This document shows, piece by piece, positions 39,061 through 43,985 of a DNA stretch of 43,985 bases. A model generated the notes under the pieces. That model had not been told where the DNA came from and did not search any database. It worked only from the letters and a program-made list of their open reading frames with translations. The translations under genes and the position numbers were made by a program. Source of the stretch: Ruminococcaceae bacterium UBA7147 (lineage in GTDB: Bacteria; Bacillota; Clostridia; Oscillospirales; Acutalibacteraceae); assembly GCA_002491825.1 (NCBI GenBank), contig DKWR01000071.1, positions 1 through 43,985 on the forward strand. Direction: 5' to 3'. Each line of letters starts with the position of its first letter. The first letter of the stretch is position 1.

Positions 39061-40041
39061 TTATGAATTAATAATATCAAAAAGCTCGTTGTTGAAACGT
39101 GAATAATCTTTTCTGTCGTCCTTTACGAACGAAATTGCAGGACGAGGGTGGGTGTTGAACTGACCTGTGAGCATATATGGAATGTCATATCCCCATTTTA
39201 CGCCGTTCTCCTTGAGCTTATGTGTATGCTCCTCAATAATTTTCAAAATCGGTGTTACCTTATACTTCGGATTCTTGAGAAAACCGAGCAACAGCTCAAG
39301 TGCGCAGTTGCCTGCACCTCTGCCCATTCCGTCAACGGTAGCGTCAAGGTAGCTTACACCCTGAGTCATAGCTTCAATTGTGTTTGCAAATGCAAGCTGT
39401 TGGTTGTTGTGTGCGTGGATTCCTACAGCCTTGTTGTACTTTTCGGCAATTGAGCAGTAAAGCTCCGCAAGCTTTCTGGACTCCTCGGGATAGAGTGCGC
39501 CATAGCTGTCAACAATGTAAAAAGCGTTTACGGGGCTTTGTCCGAGAATTTCAAGCGCAGTAACAATATCCTCTGTTCTTGCCTTTGAAACAGCCATAAT
39601 GTTGATTGTGGTTTCGTAGCCCTTTTTAGCGCAGTCCTCAATCATCTCGATAGCCGCAGGAATTGTGTTGATGTAGGTCGCAATTCTGATAAGGTCAATC
39701 GGACTGTCCTTTTTGGGGATAATGTCCTTTTCAAAATCAGTTCTGCCAACGTCAGCCATAACCGCAATTTTCAGCTTTGTCTTGTTGTCGCCGACAATTT
39801 TTCTGATGTCAGCGTCGTTGCAGAACTTCCACTTTCCAAAATCCTTTTCGTCAAAAATCTCCTTGGAAGCCTTGTAGCCGAACTCCATATAGTCAACGCC
39901 TGCCTTGACGTTAGCCTCGTACAAGTCCTTGACAAACTTGTCGTCAAATCTGAAATCGTTGCAAAGTCCGCCGTCACGGATTGTTGCGTCAACTACTCGT
40001 ATGTCCTGTCTTACCGACAGCAAATCACCCTTCTGTGCCAT
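39061..40041 (-). CDS. DRE-TIM metallolyase-like aldolase (HMGL-like)
   Basis: A 326-residue TIM-barrel protein of the DRE-TIM (HMG-CoA lyase / 4-hydroxy-2-oxovalerate aldolase) group. VVDATIRDGGLCNDF (residues 17-31) corresponds to the DTTLRDG motif, with metal-binding D; metal-ligand histidines lie in GIHAHNNQQLAFAN (near 209-222); the late glycine-rich VDGMGRGAGNCALE is also conserved. The substrate is unknown: it lacks the acylating-dehydrogenase partner typical of aromatic degradation. AAAGGAG lies 8 nt upstream. Located beside pyrF but with no known link to pyrimidines. Confidence 0.8.
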   Translation of the reverse strand: MAQKGDLLSVRQDIRVVDATIRDGGLCNDFRFDDKFVKDLYEANVKAGVDYMEFGYKASKEIFDEKDFGKWKFCNDADIRKIVGDNKTKLKIAVMADVGRTDFEKDIIPKKDSPIDLIRIATYINTIPAAIEMIEDCAKKGYETTINIMAVSKARTEDIVTALEILGQSPVNAFYIVDSYGALYPEESRKLAELYCSIAEKYNKAVGIHAHNNQQLAFANTIEAMTQGVSYLDATVDGMGRGAGNCALELLLGFLKNPKYKVTPILKIIEEHTHKLKENGVKWGYDIPYMLTGQFNTHPRPAISFVKDDRKDYSRFNNELFDIINS

Positions 40042-40063
40042 AAAATTTATCTCCTTTATGAAT

Positions 40064-40444
40064 TTAATTTATTTTTTCATTAACAAATTTTACACGTTTA
40101 TTAACATTCAAAAGTATCGTTTCGCAGACACCTTCAAAATTTTTAGCTACCTCAATATTTGTAAATCTCAACACATCTATATTAAGTGAATTAAAAAAAT
40201 CTGTCCTTTTTCGGTCATACTCCAAAGCATCAGGTTCATAATGCTGTGAACCGTCAATTTCAATGACTAACATTGCCTTATCGCAATAGAAATCGGCAAT
40301 ATAGTTTCCAATCAGTTCCTGTCTGCGAAAACGGAACGGACAAATTCTTAAAAAATCGTACCAGAGGTGCTTTTCCTCTGTTGTCATATTTTTTCTTAAT
40401 GCTTTTGCTAAATTCAAATTTTGTTTATTTCTTGGTAAATTCAT
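40064..40444 (-). CDS. DUF559 endonuclease-like protein
   Basis: A 126-residue protein of the DUF559/Vsr-like PD-(D/E)XK group. NLAKALRKNMTTEEKHLWYDFLR opens the protein, then FRFRRQELIGNYIADFYCDKAMLVIEIDGSQH (about residues 37-68), where the D of ADF and the E-I-D triad fit the nuclease core. The end (FNSLNIDVLRFTNIEVAKNFEGV) matches the family. Such genes are often stand-alone or near mobile repeats; here one repeat lies directly upstream. The function is unproven. Confidence 0.8.
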   Translation of the reverse strand: MNLPRNKQNLNLAKALRKNMTTEEKHLWYDFLRICPFRFRRQELIGNYIADFYCDKAMLVIEIDGSQHYEPDALEYDRKRTDFFNSLNIDVLRFTNIEVAKNFEGVCETILLNVNKRVKFVNEKIN

Positions 40445-40476
40445 ATTTAATATACCATTAAACTTTTAATTCTGCT

Positions 40477-40633
40477 CCAAGGCTCCCCTTTTTGAGGGGA
40501 GCTGTCATTTTGCCTGCAAAATGACTGAGGGGTGGAGATGAACCTCTCCTCGTTTTTTCACGTTCTTCTCCCCTACCACCCTTCCGTCACAGCGATAAAT
40601 CGCTGTGACACCTTCCCTCAAGGGAAGGCTTGG
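40477..40633. repeat. 157-bp composite palindromic repeat
   Basis: The ends are inverted CCAAG-type motifs (CCAAGGCTCCCC at the left and, inverted, CCAAGCCTTCCC at the right). Four perfect hairpins: GCTCCCC...GGGGAGC (40482-40502), GTCATTTTGC-CT-GCAAAATGAC (40504-40525), GTCACAGCGAT-AA-ATCGCTGTGAC (40586-40609) and CCTTCCCT-CA-AGGGAAGG (40611-40628). There is no gene. Very similar repeats recur in many Clostridia genomes as far as I recall, and a search would confirm it. Confidence 0.8.
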
Positions 40634-40661
40634 TGCTTTCACCTACGTTTATTTAATTCTA

Positions 40662-41930
40662 TTACTCATCAAAAACGACTTTTCCGCCGAGGATTGTCTT
40701 TTTAACCTTGCCGCAAAGACGTCTGCCCTTAAACGGAGTATTCTTGCTCTTGCCGTGGAGCTTGTCAACGTCAACAACCCACTCCTCGTCAAGGTCAATC
40801 AACGCTATATCGGCAGGTGCGCCCACTGCAAGCGTTCCTGCGTTAATCCCGAGAATCCCAGCAGGGTTTACGCTCATCTTTTCAACAAGCTTTTCAAAGC
40901 TTAACAAACCTCGATTTACAAGGCAGGTAATTCCCACCGCAAGCGACGTTTCCATACCGATTGAGCCGTTGGGAGCAGAAACAAAATCAGCCTTATCCTC
41001 TACGGTGTGCGGTGCGTGGTCGGTTGCAATTGCATCAATCGTGCCGTCGAGCAAGCCGTTTATAATCTCATCCATATCCGAAATCGTGCGCAAAGGCGGA
41101 TTCATTCTGAAATCTGCGTCGCCACGCAAAAGCTCTTTATCGGTAAGCGAAAAGTAGTGCGGAGCAGTTTCCGCAGTGACCTTCACACCCCTGTTTTTAG
41201 CGTCTCTGATAAGCTCAACGCTCGTCTTTGTACTGACGTGGCAGATATGAACGGGAACGTCAAGAGCCGCCGCAAGGGCAATTTCCCTTGCAGTTCCACA
41301 ATCCTCAGCCGAAGCAGGGATTCCCTTTACTCCGAGCTTTTCGGAAACCTCGCCCTCGTTGATTTTGCCGCCGTCTGCAAGATACAAATCCTCGCAGTGT
41401 GCAACAACGTGCATACCGTAGAGCGGAGCTTTTTTCATAGCATCGCTTAAAAGCCTCGTGTTTTCAACAGGTCTGCCGTCGTCTGTAAGTGCGATTGCAC
41501 CTGCGTTTTTCAGCTCCTCAATATCGGTTGGCTCTATACTTTTGAGCCCCTTTGTAATGCTCGCCGCAACATAAACATTTGCGTCTGCATCCTTTGCCTT
41601 GTCAAGAATATACTTTACAACCTCGCCGCTGTCGGTTGCAGGAGTTGTGTTCGGCATTGCAAGCAGGCTTGTAACTCCGCCTGCCGCCGCCGCACGACAG
41701 CCTGTAAAAATGTCCTCTTTCTGCGTCTGACCGGGGTCACGCAGGTGAACGTGCATATCGACAAGTCCCGGTATTGCGTATAGCCCATCGGCGTTTATAA
41801 TTTCGCCGTCAAAGCTTAAATTTTCTCCGATTTGCGCAATCTTTCCGTTCATTATGAGAATATCATATCTGCCGCTTATTTCATCGGCAGGAGAAACGAC
41901 TGTTGCGTTTTTTATCAGTAAATCTTTCAT
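40662..41930 (-). CDS. pyrC: Dihydroorotase
   Basis: Cyclises carbamoyl aspartate to dihydroorotate. The 422-residue class I enzyme has the metal-binding VDMHVHLRDPG (about residues 57-67), VVAHCEDLYLADGG, HICHVST and ATDHAPHT (with the catalytic Asp), and the C-terminal beta-domain ending GRRLCGKVKKTILGGKVVFDE. GGTGATAAG precedes the ATG. It starts 17 nt after the stop codon of the large membrane-protein gene, so it may be cotranscribed with it. Confidence 0.95.
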   Translation of the reverse strand: MKDLLIKNATVVSPADEISGRYDILIMNGKIAQIGENLSFDGEIINADGLYAIPGLVDMHVHLRDPGQTQKEDIFTGCRAAAAGGVTSLLAMPNTTPATDSGEVVKYILDKAKDADANVYVAASITKGLKSIEPTDIEELKNAGAIALTDDGRPVENTRLLSDAMKKAPLYGMHVVAHCEDLYLADGGKINEGEVSEKLGVKGIPASAEDCGTAREIALAAALDVPVHICHVSTKTSVELIRDAKNRGVKVTAETAPHYFSLTDKELLRGDADFRMNPPLRTISDMDEIINGLLDGTIDAIATDHAPHTVEDKADFVSAPNGSIGMETSLAVGITCLVNRGLLSFEKLVEKMSVNPAGILGINAGTLAVGAPADIALIDLDEEWVVDVDKLHGKSKNTPFKGRRLCGKVKKTILGGKVVFDE

Positions 41931-41947
41931 CTTATCACCGCCACTGA

Positions 41948-43777
41948 TTATCTGCGCCTGTTATTTCTGTTCTGCGGATTTGACGGACGTCTCTGCTGTG
42001 AAGAAGGTCGTCTTTGCTGAACAGGTCTTCTGTTCTGTGCAGTTCTGCTTTCACTTCTGCTGTGAACCTGTACAAGTCCGCCGTTTTCCATTTCACGCCT
42101 TTGCGCCCTCTGTCTTTCAGCTCTCTGTCTTGCACGTTCACGGCGTTCTGCTTCGGCTTTCTGACGTTTTTTCATTGCGTGTTTATGCTTTATCATTCTG
42201 CTCACATTTGTGCAGAAATATCCGCAGTGCACTCCGAACGACTTTATTCCTCCGCCGACCTTTTTCATAGCTTCAACAAAGCTTTTGCCTGCGTTCTGCG
42301 AGGGCTTTTCCACCTCTTTTACACGCTCCTCAACCTCATTGATTACGTCAAAATCCTCTGCGTCACGAATTTCCTTACTGCTGATAACGCCCATTGTCTT
42401 TTTGGGAGCTTCCTCAAAGAAATCGTCGCTGTCCTTGAATTTTACACGCTTTGCCTCCTGACGGATAAGCTCCTCGTCGTTGTTGTAATCCTCTTCGTCG
42501 TTTTCGTCAGCTTCTCCGAACAATCCATCCTCAAGCTCTGAAACCATATCGGTTTTTTCCTTGACATCTTCTGCCGGAGCTTCCTCGGCTGTTTCGGATT
42601 CTGCAATTTCTTCTGTATCTTCTTCTGTATTTTCTATCTCTGTTTCTGTATCAATTTCGGTTTTTTCTTCATTGTCTGCATGATTTGCGTTGCTGTAAAC
42701 CACCTCTGCAAGGCTTTCCTCTGATTCAGCGGCAGACTTTTTATCAGACATTCTCTTGAAATTCAGTATTTCCTCAATTTCACTGTCGTCAATTTTTCTT
42801 TCCGAAGACTTGTAAATTTTAACGTCCTCGTTATCGCTCTGCTCAACGCCCTTAAAGAAGTCCTCGGAATCAATCTCGGTTTTGTCAATTCTGTATTCTT
42901 CCTCGTTTCCGATTTCAGAATAAACGTCTTTGTTTTCTTCGAAATTCTCATCCTCGTAAACGCTGTATTCAGAATGTTCCTGCGCAGGTTTGTTTCTGCG
43001 TTTAGAGGTATATTTTCCTGCAAGCTCCTCAAGAATCCTGTCATTTCTGTTCTTTTTTCTGCGCTTTTTAACGTGCTTAACAACGATTATGAGGATAATT
43101 ATCAGCAGTATCACAAAAATCGACGCACCGATGATTATGTACGGAATCATACTTCCGATTGAGCTTTCTTTCTGAAAGTTCACTGAAGAAACTATCTCGG
43201 TAAAAGCAGCGTAATCTTCCGGCGTTACATTGCCCGAATTTCTCTGAATTGTAATGCTCACGCTCATTCCGTCATAAACGGTGTTAGCCTGATACGCTCT
43301 GATTGACAGGCCGTTGCTTGTAACATTGGTATCAAAATTCAGCCAGACGATTTTTCCTGACATATCGGGGGTGCAGGAGGTGTATTCGCTCTGACTTAAA
43401 AAGTTCGAGCTTACCTGTGAAAGCTTGTCGGCTTCAAGCAGATTATAGTTACCTATGCTGTTGCTGTCGGCATTTTTTGTCATAGTGACCGTTACCGTAA
43501 GAGAAGACATACTGTCCATACCCTGCAAATAAATATCGCCGTTTTTAAAATTCTGCATAGTGGTGTCGTAGTCCAGTCCGAATACTGAAAAATATCTGTC
43601 AGTGTTCTGACTTGAACGGGTAATTGCAGTCATATCATCGGGCAGATATATAACCATATCGTCAATTTCGTTTATTGTATATCTTTGTGATGCCGCACTG
43701 CAAATAAAAGTACTGCCGATTGCGCATAGAAAGGCACACAAAACAGCTGTTATTTTCTTAACCTTGGTCACCTTCAT
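41948..43777 (-). CDS. Large single-pass membrane protein with acidic then Arg-rich cytoplasmic tail
   Basis: A 609-residue protein of unknown function. Residues 1-30 form a signal peptide (KKITAVLCAFLCAIGSTFICSAAS). Residues 31-208 are an extracellular domain with the pattern YTINEIDDMVIYLPDDMTAIT and the later SSLTVTVTM and GMSVSITIQRNSG. One membrane helix (about 211-234) follows, then a basic stop (KHVKKRRKKNR). The cytoplasmic part (about 245-480) is strongly acidic (Glu/Asp repeats) and the last 90 residues are rich in Arg/Gln/Ser (HAMKKRQKAEAERRERARQR). No LPxTG. It resembles sensor/anchor proteins seen in Ruminococcus genomes, but I cannot name a family. Confidence 0.7.
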   Translation of the reverse strand: MKVTKVKKITAVLCAFLCAIGSTFICSAASQRYTINEIDDMVIYLPDDMTAITRSSQNTDRYFSVFGLDYDTTMQNFKNGDIYLQGMDSMSSLTVTVTMTKNADSNSIGNYNLLEADKLSQVSSNFLSQSEYTSCTPDMSGKIVWLNFDTNVTSNGLSIRAYQANTVYDGMSVSITIQRNSGNVTPEDYAAFTEIVSSVNFQKESSIGSMIPYIIIGASIFVILLIIILIIVVKHVKKRRKKNRNDRILEELAGKYTSKRRNKPAQEHSEYSVYEDENFEENKDVYSEIGNEEEYRIDKTEIDSEDFFKGVEQSDNEDVKIYKSSERKIDDSEIEEILNFKRMSDKKSAAESEESLAEVVYSNANHADNEEKTEIDTETEIENTEEDTEEIAESETAEEAPAEDVKEKTDMVSELEDGLFGEADENDEEDYNNDEELIRQEAKRVKFKDSDDFFEEAPKKTMGVISSKEIRDAEDFDVINEVEERVKEVEKPSQNAGKSFVEAMKKVGGGIKSFGVHCGYFCTNVSRMIKHKHAMKKRQKAEAERRERARQRAERQRAQRREMENGGLVQVHSRSESRTAQNRRPVQQRRPSSQQRRPSNPQNRNNRRR

Positions 43778-43835
43778 TTATCATTTCCCCCATAGTTATT
43801 CGTCAGGATTTTGCAAAACTTTACATATACAGTTT

Positions 43836-43864
43836 ATTATACCTAATTTTCAAACAAATTACAA
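43836..43864 (-). promoter_or_regulatory. Promoter of the large membrane-protein gene
   Basis: Minus strand: TTGTAA (43859-43864), 17-nt spacer, TATAAT (43836-43841). Start site near 43829, about 50 nt before the start codon at 43777; GGGGGAAATG carries the binding site. Confidence 0.75.
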
Positions 43865-43917
43865 GACTGTAAGATATTTTTTGTAAAATTTTCGGATTAC
43901 TGTACATTGAACCCTGT

Positions 43918-43963
43918 TTGGACTATTTTTGAAATAAACTATAATTTAGCCGAGTGCCTCGGC
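43918..43963 (+). promoter_or_regulatory. Promoter and 5' hairpin of a transcript leaving the window
   Basis: Plus strand: TTGGAC (43918-43923), 16-nt spacer, TATAAT (43940-43945). The first transcribed bases include a perfect hairpin GCCGAG-TGC-CTCGGC (43949-43963). The remaining 22 bases show no start codon with a binding site. It could be the start of an RNA gene or of a long leader. Confidence 0.55.
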
Positions 43964-43985
43964 GGGCAATTCGAGTGGAAAAGTC

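Noticed and set aside
40477..40633. CRISPR-like repeat array
   Set aside because: Hairpins occur once each with no regular repeat-spacer pattern; no cas genes in the window.
7..43949. 15-nt CTAAATTATAGTTTA present at the window start and, inverted, at its end
   Set aside because: AT-rich and short; in a 44-kb window one such chance match is not surprising.
43949..43985. RNase P RNA start (the GAG..GGAAA..GTC text)
   Set aside because: The universal GAGGAAAGTCC motif is not matched (extra bases), and the rest lies outside the window.

Overview
The window comes from the chromosome of an anaerobic Gram-positive member of the Clostridia, most likely an Oscillospiraceae/Ruminococcus-type gut bacterium. 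The evidence is the complete Firmicutes-order S10-spc-alpha ribosomal cluster (with a KOW-domain gene between map and infA), zinc-type S14 and L36, an NfnAB-type transhydrogenase, L-lactate dehydrogenase, SpoVAC, a class B sortase, and several intergenic foldback repeats of the kind common in such genomes. This assignment is inferred from gene content and is not proven.

Region 1 (98-16128, minus strand) is one long ribosomal/transcription/secretion superoperon. It reads rpsJ, rplC, rplD, rplW, rplB, rpsS, rplV, rpsC, rplP, rpmC, rpsQ, rplN, rplX, rplE, rpsZ, rpsH, rplF, rplR, rpsE, rpmD, rplO, secY, adk, map, KOW gene, infA, rpmJ, rpsM, rpsK, rpsD, rpoA, rplQ, and ends in an intrinsic terminator. 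It starts from a good sigma-A promoter about 430 nt before rpsJ. The long leader contains an intrinsic terminator hairpin, so attenuation control is likely. A nearly perfect foldback element fills the rpoA-rplQ gap.

Region 2 (16231-25363) holds a small inverted-repeat element, a cob(I)alamin adenosyltransferase gene (plus strand), a membrane protein, and a minus-strand row: iscS-type cysteine desulfurase, thiI, a class B sortase fused to an N-terminal molybdopterin-binding-like (MoCF/CinA-like) domain, a free-standing small MoCF-like protein, a divergent alanine racemase, and an ATP-grasp protein. IscS and ThiI form the tRNA thiolation pair. The remaining genes suggest a cell-surface or cell-wall function.

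Region 3 (25507-30729) has spoVAC on the plus strand. Facing it is a compact minus-strand operon: a ribbon-helix-helix repressor, an SPFH protein with C-terminal zinc ribbons, a membrane protein, and a zinc-ribbon membrane protein with two tandem extracytoplasmic-type domains that is split by a one-base homopolymer frameshift. It resembles the Bacillus YdjG-YdjH-YdjI membrane-stress set without PspA. Its promoter carries four copies of a TACAATTGTA-like palindrome, one of them between the -35 and -10 boxes. An ldh gene follows upstream.

Region 4 (30895-43985) carries nfnAB, an amidohydrolase, an XRE repressor facing a membrane-protein gene across a shared palindromic control region, serC-serA, pyrF, a DRE-TIM aldolase-like gene, a DUF559 nuclease-like gene, a composite palindromic repeat, pyrC, and a large single-pass membrane protein with an acidic then arginine-rich cytoplasmic tail. 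The last bases contain a promoter and the start of a hairpin-led transcript that runs off the window.
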